Source of the DNA: Thiotrichales bacterium
GTDB taxonomy: Bacteria; Pseudomonadota; Gammaproteobacteria; UWMA-0217
DNA: 20,406 bases
Direction: 5' to 3'
Assembly (NCBI GenBank): GCA_024763135.1
Contig: JANTGD010000013.1
Location: 1-20,406 of the forward strand
The notes below the pieces were generated by a model that was not told where the DNA came from, did no database searches, and was given only the letters and a program-made list of their open reading frames with translations. The position numbers were made by a program, and so were the translations under genes. Shown piece by piece: positions 1 through 7,500 of this stretch. How positions within the stretch are numbered: the stretch's first letter is position 1; each line of letters begins with the position of its first letter.

Positions 1-34
1 CCGTCATTTTAAACTGGACGATGTACTAGACGAG
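1..34 (-). repeat. IS-end-like dispersed repeat, left window edge
   Basis: Read on the minus strand, the core CGTCCAGTTTAAAATGACGG matches the copy at 20323-20342 exactly, and its upstream neighbour CTAGTACATC matches 9 of 10 bases there. A related copy lies at 10478-10500. The unit continues to the left beyond the window. It overlaps the last codons and the TAG stop of the polyphosphate kinase gene. The core resembles the short repeats found at ends of IS21-family elements, but that assignment is inference. Confidence 0.7.
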
Positions 35-967
35 TTTGTCTTCCAGCATTTCTTCGCTGTGTTCTCCTTCTTCAAAGACATCCGCAGCCTGACCCACAAT
101 CAGGTGGTCTGGAGGAACCACCACATCGGGATTTTTGTTTGGATATGGAATATTGATGAGGATATGGCGCATAGCGTTCAAACGTGCACGCTTTTTACAA
201 TCTGATTTGATCACCGTCCAAGGGGCATCGGCCGTATCTGTATAGAAGAACATCGCTTCCTTGGCCTTGGTATAGTCATCCCATTTGTCCAGCGAGGCCA
301 AATCGATAGGACTAAGCTTCCATTGCTTCAGCGGGTCTTTGCGACGCTTTTGAAATCGCCGAAATTGCTCGGCACGACTGACTGAGAACCATAGTTTGAA
401 CAGCCGCACACCATCGCGTACCAGCATCCGCTCGAGTTCGGGCGCCTGACGCATAAACTCGAGATATTGCGTGGGCGTACAAAATCCCATGACTTTCTCT
501 ACACCCGCCCGGTTGTACCAGGAGCGGTCAAAAAGTACGATTTCGCCTGCTGACGGGAAGTGCTTGATATACCGCTGAAAATACCACTGCCCCATTTCCA
601 GGTTGGTTGGTTTTTCCAACGCCACGACACGTGCTCCCCTGGGGTTGAGGTGTTCCATGATACGTTTGATGGTGCCCCCTTTCCCAGCGGCATCCCGCCC
701 TTCGAAAAGAATCAACATGCGTTCACCCTTTTCTCTGATCCAGGCCTGCATTTTCAGCAACTCAATCTGCAAATCAGCCTTTTGTGCTTCATACTCATCC
801 CGGTCCATTTTCTTCGGGTAAGGATAAGTACCCTGCTGAAAAATGGCTTTACGCGAAAGTTTACGCACTTTGTCTGGTTTATTTTTTTTGCTTGATTTCT
901 CCGACTTTGCAGATGTCTCCAGCTTTTTCATGGGATCTTTCTCATCGGGGATTGTGGTCAACGTCAT
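26..967 (-). CDS. ppk2: Polyphosphate kinase 2 family protein (PPK2)
   Basis: Transfers phosphate between polyphosphate and nucleotides in the cytoplasm. The PPK2 signature is clear: Walker A GRDAAGKGG at about residues 90-98, Walker B/catalytic FDRSWYNR at about 146-153, and a basic lid around FRRFQKRRKDPLKQWKLS. The length (313 aa) and single kinase domain fit the one-domain PPK2 class; whether it prefers ADP or GDP, or the synthesis or consumption direction, cannot be read from sequence. I chose the ATG at 967 because AGGAG stands 6 bases upstream; a GTG at 1006 would add 13 unlikely residues. The first 40 residues are Lys/Ser rich and probably disordered. A perfect 10-bp hairpin lies about 45 bases upstream. 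The stop codon sits inside a dispersed repeat, so the extreme C-terminus (DKLV) may be set by an insertion. Confidence 0.93.
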   Translation of the reverse strand: MTLTTIPDEKDPMKKLETSAKSEKSSKKNKPDKVRKLSRKAIFQQGTYPYPKKMDRDEYEAQKADLQIELLKMQAWIREKGERMLILFEGRDAAGKGGTIKRIMEHLNPRGARVVALEKPTNLEMGQWYFQRYIKHFPSAGEIVLFDRSWYNRAGVEKVMGFCTPTQYLEFMRQAPELERMLVRDGVRLFKLWFSVSRAEQFRRFQKRRKDPLKQWKLSPIDLASLDKWDDYTKAKEAMFFYTDTADAPWTVIKSDCKKRARLNAMRHILINIPYPNKNPDVVVPPDHLIVGQAADVFEEGEHSEEMLEDKLV

Positions 968-1010
968 CTCGGGCTCCTCTCTCACGCTACATCTCATCAA
1001 TGGCACATAC

Positions 1011-1037
1011 GTTCGGCAGATAACAAGTCTGCCGAAC
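1011..1037 (-). promoter_or_regulatory. Perfect 10-bp hairpin in the ppk2 leader
   Basis: GTTCGGCAGA (1011-1020) and TCTGCCGAAC (1028-1037) are exact reverse complements around a 7-base loop. The element is about 45 bases upstream of the chosen ppk2 start. There is no T-run on either side, so it is not a standard intrinsic terminator; it could be an mRNA structure or a protein-binding palindrome. Confidence 0.5.
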
Positions 1038-1050
1038 TCAACTGGGTAAG

Positions 1051-1132
1051 ACTGACTAAGACAGTCTATAGTAAAGCCACATCCAGCGGGTCTCTAAGCG
1101 CTTAGGCACAAGGCCCACCGACGCAGGCATAA
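1051..1132 (+). repeat. Dispersed repeat family C, copy 1
   Basis: Matches the reverse complement of 11229-11310. By hand alignment the first 60 bases agree at 49 positions, starting with identical ACTGACTAAG and GTAAAGCCA, and similarity continues with a small gap through CACCGACGCAGGCA. A weaker inverted match to its start (GGCTCTACTAT) lies at 1293-1303, which could mark the other end of a roughly 270-bp element. No coding potential was seen. Confidence 0.65.
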
Positions 1133-1331
1133 TCATTCTATATTAAGCCGGTGTAACACCATGGATGAGTACCCAGAGCCCCCGGCAGGGAGTGTCGCAG
1201 ATATTACGACCCCTTGCTGCATATCTAGGCAGAGACTTAGCCGTTGCCGGCGAGCCGCGCCTGGACCCTTAACATCTGGAGCGCTCTTTGTGAGGCTCTA
1301 CTATGTAGATAGTCTGTAACTACTCAACGAG

Positions 1332-1454
1332 TTGTCAAAAAATAAATTCACCGCTCAGATTGACCCTGAAATTCATCAGATCAAGGCGAAATATGAGAGT
1401 TTACAAGTGTCAATGACCATCTTTTATGCAGAGCTAGCGCATTTCAGGGACTAA
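1332..1454 (+). CDS. Doubtful 40-residue ORF with TTG start
   Basis: An open frame of 40 codons with a TTG as the only reasonable start and no good ribosome binding site; an in-frame TAA lies 15 bases before the TTG. The translation begins (M/L)SKNKFTAQIDPEIHQIK and ends FYAELAHFRD. The composition looks protein-like (charged, amphipathic, few rare residues). It could be a small protein or the remnant of a longer gene. I do not recognise a family. Confidence 0.2.
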   Translation: MSKNKFTAQIDPEIHQIKAKYESLQVSMTIFYAELAHFRD

Positions 1455-1519
1455 TTGAGTAGCTGCTGTCGAATTCTCTATCAAACATTGGCATTTTAAA
1501 CAGAACTTCAGTCATGTGA

Positions 1520-1531
1520 ATTGACGTCAAT
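1520..1531. promoter_or_regulatory. 12-bp perfect palindrome
   Basis: ATTGACGTCAAT is self-complementary. It lies about 270 bases upstream of the secreted protein gene and might be an operator half or whole site; one palindrome of this length can also occur by chance. Confidence 0.2.
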
Positions 1532-1700
1532 CAACAAGATGTACTGCCCAAACCACTTGTCTCGCCTGGATTAAACTGTCAGGGGAATCAAGCGCAGCGC
1601 GCGTGAGAGACCCAGGCATGTACGGGTTGTGGAAATGACCACTTGAAATCAGGAGCAAATATTCACATGTCGTGATCCCGATGCCACTGGGATCAACATC

Positions 1701-1728
1701 TTGACTAACCCGGCAAAATGACGATAAT
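1701..1728 (+). promoter_or_regulatory. Sigma70-type promoter for the secreted protein gene
   Basis: TTGACT at 1701-1706 is followed after 16 bases by GATAAT at 1723-1728. The -35 matches the consensus at 5 of 6 positions and the -10 also at 5 of 6. Transcription would start near 1735 and give a leader of about 65 bases before the ATG at 1799. Confidence 0.5.
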
Positions 1729-1798
1729 TCACTTGCAGAACATAGTATAACTGTCTAAATTAAATAGTATTAACTATAGCAATCCCATGGTAGTAGAT

Positions 1799-2170
1799 AT
1801 GCAAAAAATTGTTTTCGGTGCGCTCAATGTCTGTCTATTGGCTCTGGCAGCAGTTCAAGTTCAGGCTGCTATCGCCGCCAATGATGAAGATGTCGCCATC
1901 ACATTGGCTGAAAAAATTGAACCGTTCTATGGAAAGAACATCAAGGAAGTCGACAAATTCCTGGCAGAGAATTATGGCGTTGCAAAACCCATGAAAAAAG
2001 AAGGTTCAGCATACACCTATATGGTACCGGTCAGCGACCCCATATGCGGCAGCGTCAAACTCGATACCAGCAATCATAAGATCACAGGGGTGCAGACTAT
2101 GTCCTGGAACCGCGGTGATGACAATCTGTATGGAAACGCTTGCGACCTAGCCTTTAAACACACCAAGTGA
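1799..2170 (+). CDS. Small secreted protein of unknown function
   Basis: I do not recognise a family. From the ATG at 1799 the product is 123 residues with a Sec-type signal peptide: MQKIVFGALN, a hydrophobic stretch of Leu/Ala/Val, then AVQVQA or AA-I-AA as the likely cleavage site. The mature part of about 100 residues has exactly two cysteines, in DPICGSVKL and YGNACDLAF, which could form a disulphide in the periplasm. An ATG at 1787 would add MVVD; neither start has a strong ribosome binding site. The gene stands alone with its own sigma70-like promoter at 1701-1728 and is followed by hairpins and a convergent gene. A role in the envelope is inference only. Confidence 0.8.
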   Translation: MQKIVFGALNVCLLALAAVQVQAAIAANDEDVAITLAEKIEPFYGKNIKEVDKFLAENYGVAKPMKKEGSAYTYMVPVSDPICGSVKLDTSNHKITGVQTMSWNRGDDNLYGNACDLAFKHTK

Positions 2171-2195
2171 TCCTGAGCCAACCGCAGGATAACTA

Positions 2196-2247
2196 GGCTC
2201 GTATGAGCCCGGGAGGCTGCACCTGAAAATGATTCATTGCCGGGCTC
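2196..2247 (+). terminator. Two mutually exclusive hairpins after the secreted protein gene
   Basis: GGCTC-GTAT-GAGCC (2196-2209) is a compact hairpin. Its right arm is also the left arm of GAGCCCGG (2205-2212) pairing with CCGGGCTC (2240-2247). Neither is followed by a proper T-run, so this is a weak terminator call; it lies between convergent genes where 3' ends are expected. Confidence 0.3.
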
Positions 2248-2334
2248 GACAATAAAATCGATCCTGTTTACAGTGCATTGGAAGGACAAACCACCCTGGC
2301 CAACTTGAAAAGCGCCCGGTAAGCGTGGTTTGCG

Positions 2335-2802
2335 CTAATCGTCATCACTGCCTTGCTCGAGCAATTCCGGCTCTGGCCTCCCCAGGAGCGCACCCAAATG
2401 CTGCTTGGAAATGGCTTTGACACGATCTTGGCTCAATCGTCGTTCACAATACAGCAGATCATCCAGCAGCTGGCGGTCCTGATAGACAATATCTGTGGCC
2501 GCAGGTTGAAAAGAACGCTTCAGACTCACCCGCGCCACACGCCCGAGATTGATCCCACGACCATCATCCAAGAGCAACACATGCGGCATGAGATTGCGCG
2601 CAGGATCAGGGCGCGGGAAATCGATCACATCCAGTAATTCAAATGGTTGGCTGTCCAACGTCACTGACAAATTGATCTCGCTCTGACGAACTTCCGCGAG
2701 GTATATCTTTTGGCCCACTGCCGTCTTTAACAACTGGATTTGTTCGAGGTATTCTGGGCTTGGCCAAACCGTTTCCGCAGCACTATCATGTGGCTTGCTC
2801 AT
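2335..2802 (-). CDS. Conserved hypothetical protein downstream of the ACT protein gene
   Basis: 155 residues, family not recognised. It is acidic at the C-terminus (ends EQGSDDD), with no signal peptide or membrane segment, so it is probably cytoplasmic. Its core has alternating hydrophobic stretches (KIYLAEVRQSEINLSVTL, PHVLLLDDGRGINLGRVARV) suggestive of a small beta-rich domain, and a charged helical end (LLDDLLYCERRLSQDRVKAI). Its ATG follows the stop of the GcvR-like gene after only 2 bases, which implies one mRNA and probably coupled translation. On position it may act with the ACT protein, but nothing in the sequence shows this. Confidence 0.8.
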   Translation of the reverse strand: MSKPHDSAAETVWPSPEYLEQIQLLKTAVGQKIYLAEVRQSEINLSVTLDSQPFELLDVIDFPRPDPARNLMPHVLLLDDGRGINLGRVARVSLKRSFQPAATDIVYQDRQLLDDLLYCERRLSQDRVKAISKQHLGALLGRPEPELLEQGSDDD

Positions 2803-2804
2803 CC

Positions 2805-3332
2805 TTAACGCACCGCCTCGATACTACCGTCGACAGACAACTCGTCGCACAACTCAGCAAAAGCATCGCGTAGCTTACGGATGCTCGACTCGCTTGGAAT
2901 TTCAACCAGCATGTCCAGCGAGAACATTGGCGTACCCGTATGGGGCGCGGGGGATGCACGCGTGGACAGCTCTTCGATATTGATACCATGCGCGGCAAAA
3001 AAAGCGGTCACCCGGTGGACGATGCCTGGCTGATCCATGGAGACAGTGGACACACGATAGGCTATCCGATCGCCCCGCGGATTGCGTTGTGTGGTGCGTT
3101 TTGCACTCATTACCAGGCCCGTTTCCGCTTCGAGCGCCGGAAGCGATTGCAACAAAGCGTCAATCGCAGCGGCGGACCCGGATACCATGAGGATAATGGC
3201 GAATTCCCCCCCTAATACCGCCATCCGACTTTCGTCGATATTTGCGGCCACGTTACTCACGCCAGCCGAAAGTTGCTCAACGATACCGGGGCGATCCGGT
3301 CCGACCGCAGTGATAACCAACATTTGAGGCAT
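2805..3332 (-). CDS. GcvR-like protein with two ACT domains
   Basis: About 175 residues with two tandem ACT domains. The first opens with LVITAVGPDRPGIVEQLS near the N-terminus; the second has VSTVSMDQPGIVHRVTAFF with HGINIEELSTR at about residues 85-125. ACT domains bind amino acids. In the GcvR family of gammaproteobacteria the protein works with the regulator GcvA to repress the glycine cleavage genes, but other paralogues of this fold exist and no gcvA or gcvTHP is in view, so I give no symbol. The ATG at 3332 is preferred to the one at 3401 because GGGAGAAGGG stands just upstream and the first ACT strand starts here. The DUF533 gene lies 105 bases upstream on the same strand. Confidence 0.85.
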   Translation of the reverse strand: MPQMLVITAVGPDRPGIVEQLSAGVSNVAANIDESRMAVLGGEFAIILMVSGSAAAIDALLQSLPALEAETGLVMSAKRTTQRNPRGDRIAYRVSTVSMDQPGIVHRVTAFFAAHGINIEELSTRASPAPHTGTPMFSLDMLVEIPSESSIRKLRDAFAELCDELSVDGSIEAVR

Positions 3333-3437
3333 ACCCTTCTCCCACTCGTTCCGTTTCAAACCTACTGTTGCAAGCGCAGCAGCGCGACCTGTCAGACGCA
3401 CACTCGCCCGACCTGACCAGGCGCATTGCCCGATTAT

Positions 3438-4127
3438 TCACGCCTGTGACACTGCCGACTCCAGCTGCTGCACCAGCGCATTGGGTAACTTGAGCGCCTT
3501 GGCCAATGCGTCTAGATACTGGCGTTCAGCCTCATTGTCTACGTCTATGACCATACGCGAGGCGAGGTACACTTCCGCCGCAGACTCGACATCCTCCACC
3601 TCATTGGCGAGCGCCGCGACGTCGACCGGAGTGGCAATCTCATTCTGAATAAACTGTGCGACATTTTGATCAATACCCAAACCAGCGACTTTTTCTTTAA
3701 TCATGGCCAGCTCTGCCTCATCGATGTGACCATCTGCCTTGGCAGCCCCCAGCATCGCCTTGAGCAAAATTCGCGAGCGCTTATCGGCCGCCGGACCAGT
3801 CAGTTGGTTGACAGGCTGCACATCTGTCGGGACTTCGGTATTCTGTTTGGCCTGCCAATCCTGAAAGGCCTTATACGCCAACCCGCCAATGGCTGCCAAA
3901 CTGCCCAGCTTGACGGCTGCGCCCCCAACACGCCGCCCACTCTTGGTGCCCAATAAGAGCCCCAAAACCCCGGCGGCCAATGCCCCTTTGCCTATCCCCG
4001 ACAACATGGCATCACGTTGCTCCCCTGCTTCGGGGACCCCCAGCACTTCCTCCGCTTTGTGCTGACCCTGCTGGACCAGATCAGTCCCAGATGCGAGGAG
4101 TTGTTCGAGCAAAGCACGTGCATCCAT
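3438..4127 (-). CDS. DUF533 / TerB-like inner membrane-associated protein
   Basis: 229 residues. The start at 4127 is fixed by a near-perfect AGGAGGT ribosome binding site; an upstream ATG at 4211 lacks one. The N-terminus is helical, followed by a glycine/alanine-rich hydrophobic segment (about residues 50-90, with GALAAGVLGLLLGTKSGRR and GSLAAIGGLAYKAF) that could touch or cross the membrane. The C-terminal part (about 115-229) is a TerB-like helical domain with the acidic motif AAKADGHIDEAE and the later DVDNEAERQYLDAL. This architecture is the DUF533 (YebE-like) family, whose function is not established; a link to metal or tellurite stress comes only from the TerB fold. Confidence 0.85.
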   Translation of the reverse strand: MDARALLEQLLASGTDLVQQGQHKAEEVLGVPEAGEQRDAMLSGIGKGALAAGVLGLLLGTKSGRRVGGAAVKLGSLAAIGGLAYKAFQDWQAKQNTEVPTDVQPVNQLTGPAADKRSRILLKAMLGAAKADGHIDEAELAMIKEKVAGLGIDQNVAQFIQNEIATPVDVAALANEVEDVESAAEVYLASRMVIDVDNEAERQYLDALAKALKLPNALVQQLESAVSQA

Positions 4128-4148
4128 CTTAAACCTCCTAAGATCATT

Positions 4149-4164
4149 GGTTGTAATTACCACC
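4149..4164. promoter_or_regulatory. Operator-like palindrome upstream of the DUF533 gene
   Basis: GGTTGTAATTACCACC is a 16-bp near-palindrome (14 of 16 positions symmetric) placed about 20 bases upstream of the DUF533 start, between it and any promoter. It could bind a dimeric regulator; this is inference from symmetry and place only. Confidence 0.25.
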
Positions 4165-4283
4165 GGCAGCGCAGGTATCAGGCTTGACTCAAGGCATGTT
4201 CTAGCCTCCACACCTCGTCATCCAGACAAACAACGCGCGAAGAACGATCAGTACTCCCCCTGCGCAGGCGGTTTACAGGCTCC

Positions 4284-4406
4284 TCAAACCAACTTCACCA
4301 AAGCCACGCTGAACACCAGCACCTGTGAAGCAAACCCACCGAGCGTCCCGCCAATGAAGCCCTCGATTCTGTCGGTCTGAGTCGGTCACTGGAAGTTTAG
4401 CAGCAT
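4284..4406 (-). pseudogene. Possible remnant of a small membrane protein with an in-frame stop
   Basis: Minus-strand frame: ATG at 4406, six codons, an in-frame TGA at 4388-4386, then 33 open codons to TGA at 4286-4284. The part after the TGA reads DRIEGFIGGTLGGFASQVLV and continues with FSVALVKLV, a glycine-rich hydrophobic segment typical of a transmembrane helix. It has no usable start after the TGA. It may be a decayed gene fragment or chance; no family recognised. Confidence 0.15.
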
Positions 4407-4449
4407 CAGATAGAGATGTTATAGAACCACGAAAACTGATGTCTCAGGC

Positions 4450-4540
4450 GCTGCAGAAGTTCTTACAGGTTTTTTCAAACCCTCATCCCACTGTCTCCCG
4501 TTTGCAAGCGAGGAAATGATTGCGCAAAAACTTCTGCAAC
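4450..4540. repeat. Terminal-inverted-repeat element B, copy 1 (91 bp)
   Basis: Left end GCTGCAGAAGTTCTTACAG (4450-4468) pairs with right end GCGCAAAAACTTCTGCAAC (4522-4540) at 14 of 19 positions, with TGCAGAAGTT exact. Just inside the left end is the hairpin GGTTT-TTTC-AAACC (4468-4481). A divergent copy with the same plan is at 17586-17724. It sits just upstream of the SNF2 helicase gene and could supply part of its promoter. No coding content. Confidence 0.6.
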
Positions 4541-4598
4541 GATTGATAAAAGCTAACTACGGTACAATGTGCGTTTTGCCAATTCGATTGATCACGTT

Positions 4599-7500
4599 AT
4601 GAGCAACACGCTAAGTCTGCTACACATCAAACGCGCCTGTGGCGATCAAGCATTCAAACGCGGCCAAGCCTACCAGAGGGCGGGGCGCATCCGCTCACTG
4701 CAAGTTGAGGCGCGCGAAGATGGAATTGAAATCGTGCATGCCAGCGTAGCAGGAAGGGGGCGAAATCTGTATCAACAAATCATCGAGCTACGTCACTCCG
4801 AGCAACATCAACTTGAAATCGATGGCGAGTGCAGCTGCCCTGTCGGCTACGATTGCAAACATGTCGCGGCCGTACTGATCGAGTTGATTGAGCAACGTCG
4901 CAGCACAGCATCTCCCGGTGATACCCTGAGCTCGATCGACACTTGGCTGAGCGACCTAAAAAACGCCGGCAGCACACCGCAACGCGCGACCAGCAAAAAA
5001 AATAGTACAACGAGCAGTTATACGCTGGTCTATACCCTAGAGCCCGACCTGAGCAGCTCGGGTCCTGCCGGATTGCAGGTCTCAGCGCATAAGGTCCGGA
5101 TGCTCAAGCGAGGTGGCTATGGCAAGCCCGCGCCATTTCAGATCGATCAAGCGCTCGAAGACTACTACGTCTACGATTTTTTACACCCCATCGATCAGCA
5201 GATTGCGCGCCTGCTCGCGACGCCCACGGCTTTCTACTACGCTCGTTATAATTCAGAAAAACAACTCAAAGGGGAGTTTGGCGAACTGGCGTTAAAAAAA
5301 CTGCTCGAGTCGGGTCGCTGCCATTGGCGCGACGTGGAGGGCCCGGTACTCCATGAGGCAGCCCCACGAAGAATCGAGTTTGAATGGACCCAAAGCAACG
5401 ATGGACAACAACTGCTCTACAACATTGAGCCACCGGTCGAAGAGTTGCTCCGTCTGCAGGATTTCTGGTTTATCGACACCCCGCAGCATGCCGTGGGACG
5501 GGTGGCGCATCCCGACCTGTCTGCAGAACAGCTCCAGGTGCTGCTCCAGGCTCCCGTGATCCCTGCGCAGCAACTGGAAACCGTGGCGCGCAAACTATTA
5601 CTCGATACACCCGAATGTCCGGTGGAGCCCCCGGTTGCACTGGATCTTGAGAAACGCCGCCTCTCTCAGCTCGAACCAACACCCCGCTTGCGTCTCGTGT
5701 ACGCACCCTTTCGCCAGGCACCCGGAGAAGCCGCCCCGGTCCATCACGCACGTTTGAGTTTTCGCTATGCAGAAATCGAGTTTGAACGCTTGACCGACCA
5801 TCCGCTGCATCGCGTCTGTCAGGACAACATTCTCTACGAAGTGACGCGCGAGCCTGAAATGGAAGCTCACGCCATTGAGCAGCTCGAGCAACTCGGGCTG
5901 AGCCGAGTTGCCGATACGGGCGGTGAGTTCTCGCTGGATTGGACGTTTGCGGACGCTACCGCAACAGATGAAGTTCTTTTTTGGTTCGAGTTGCTCGAAC
6001 ACGATCTCGATGGACTCAAAGCGCAAGGATGGGAAATCGACATTGATCCCAGTTTTCAAATCACTTTCAGCACCGCCGATAGCTGGGATGCGGAAGTTGA
6101 AAGTGGCGGCGACGCCTGGTTCACCCTGTCACTGGGCATCGAGGTCGAGGGGCAGCACGTCAATCTGTTACCCGTATTGGTAAATATCCTGGCCGAGAGT
6201 GACACCCCCCAAACGTTGTATCAGCTGCTGGAGGAACGCGAACATTTTCTCGTACCCCTGGATGACTTTCACTGGCTCAAAATCGGCACCGAGCGATTAC
6301 AACCGATTTTCGAGACGCTGGTAGAACTCTATGACCAACAACCGCTCGATAAGGAAGGCAATCTCACTTTAAACCGCCTGGAAGCTGCGCAACTTGGCGA
6401 CCTGCTCAATAATCCACAACTGCGCTGGAAGGGTGCAGAGGAACTGAAGGCGCTGAACGATAAACTCCGCAACTTTTCGGGGATCACCCCTGTCACGACA
6501 CCTGAGGGTTTTCAGGCACAACTCCGCAGCTACCAAAGCCAGGGAATTGCTTGGCTGAATTTTCTTCAAGAGTTTGGTTTCCATGGCATTCTTGCAGATG
6601 ATATGGGGCTAGGAAAAACTGTGCAGACGCTGGCCCATCTGCTGCGCGAAAAACTCAGTGGACGGCAACAACACCCCAACCTGGTCATCGCTCCTACCAG
6701 TCTCATGGGGAACTGGCGCCGTGAAGCGGAACACTTCGCGCCCAGCTTGCGTGTCGCGGTTTTACATGGTCCCGAACGTCACCGGCTCTTTACTCAGCTG
6801 GCGCAATACGATCTCATTCTCACCACCTACCCACTGCTGCGGCGTGACCGGGACCTCCTGCAAAAGCAACCCTTTCATCTCATCGTGCTCGACGAGGCGC
6901 AAGCAATTAAGAACCCCAAGTCGCAAACCACACAAACCGTATTCGAACTGCAGAGCCAAAACCGCTTGTGCCTGACCGGGACACCACTCGAAAATCATCT
7001 AGGAGAGCTTTGGTCGATGTTCCACTTTCTCATGCCCGGCTTTCTTGGCCCTTTGGAGCGCTTCAATCGACTGTACCGGCGCCCCATTGAAAAACACGCC
7101 GATGACGTGCGGGCCGAGCAATTGCGCAAGCGACTCGCGCCTTTCCTGCTGCGGCGCACCAAAGAAGCGGTAGCCACCGAACTACCGGAAAAGAACGAAA
7201 TCATCCGCACGGTCACACTCGAAGGTGATCAGCGCGATCTGTATGAATCGATCCGCATGGCCATGGACAAAAAAGTGCGAGACGAGATTAAACGCAAAGG
7301 CCTCGCGCGCAGCCAAATTATGATTCTGGATGCCCTGTTGAAACTGCGACAGGTATGTTGCGACCCGAGCCTCGTCACCCTCCCACAAGCCAAACGCGTC
7401 AAAACCAGCGCGAAGCTGCAGCTGCTCATGGAGGTGTTGCCAGAAATGATCGAGGAGGGCCGCCGAATCTTACTGTTTTCTCAGTTCACTTCAATGCTTC

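Larger units (their letters stand above)
968..1798. other. Long gene-poor region between ppk2 and the secreted protein gene
   Basis: About 830 bases with no convincing gene on either strand. It holds the ppk2 leader with a hairpin (1011-1037), one copy of a dispersed repeat (1051-1132), a doubtful 40-codon ORF (1332-1454), the palindromes GGTGTAACACC (1150-1160) and ATTGACGTCAAT (1520-1531), and a promoter (1701-1728). No tRNA-like fold was seen. Confidence 0.6.

Noticed and set aside
1492..1505. CATTTTAAACAGAAC, similar to the IS-end core
   Set aside because: Only about 12 bases match and the surrounding sequence does not align, so chance is likely.
1563..1619. GCCTGG and CCAGGC on either side of a GC-rich stretch, considered as a structured RNA
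   Set aside because: Only six pairs over a long loop; no further support for an RNA gene.
4147..4380. A 77-codon plus-strand ORF between the DUF533 and SNF2 genes
   Set aside because: Composition is not protein-like, no ribosome binding site, and it overlaps the operator-like palindrome; the opposite strand looks more coding.
5598..6059. A 153-codon minus-strand frame inside the SNF2 gene
   Set aside because: Shadow of the helicase frame with no independent support.
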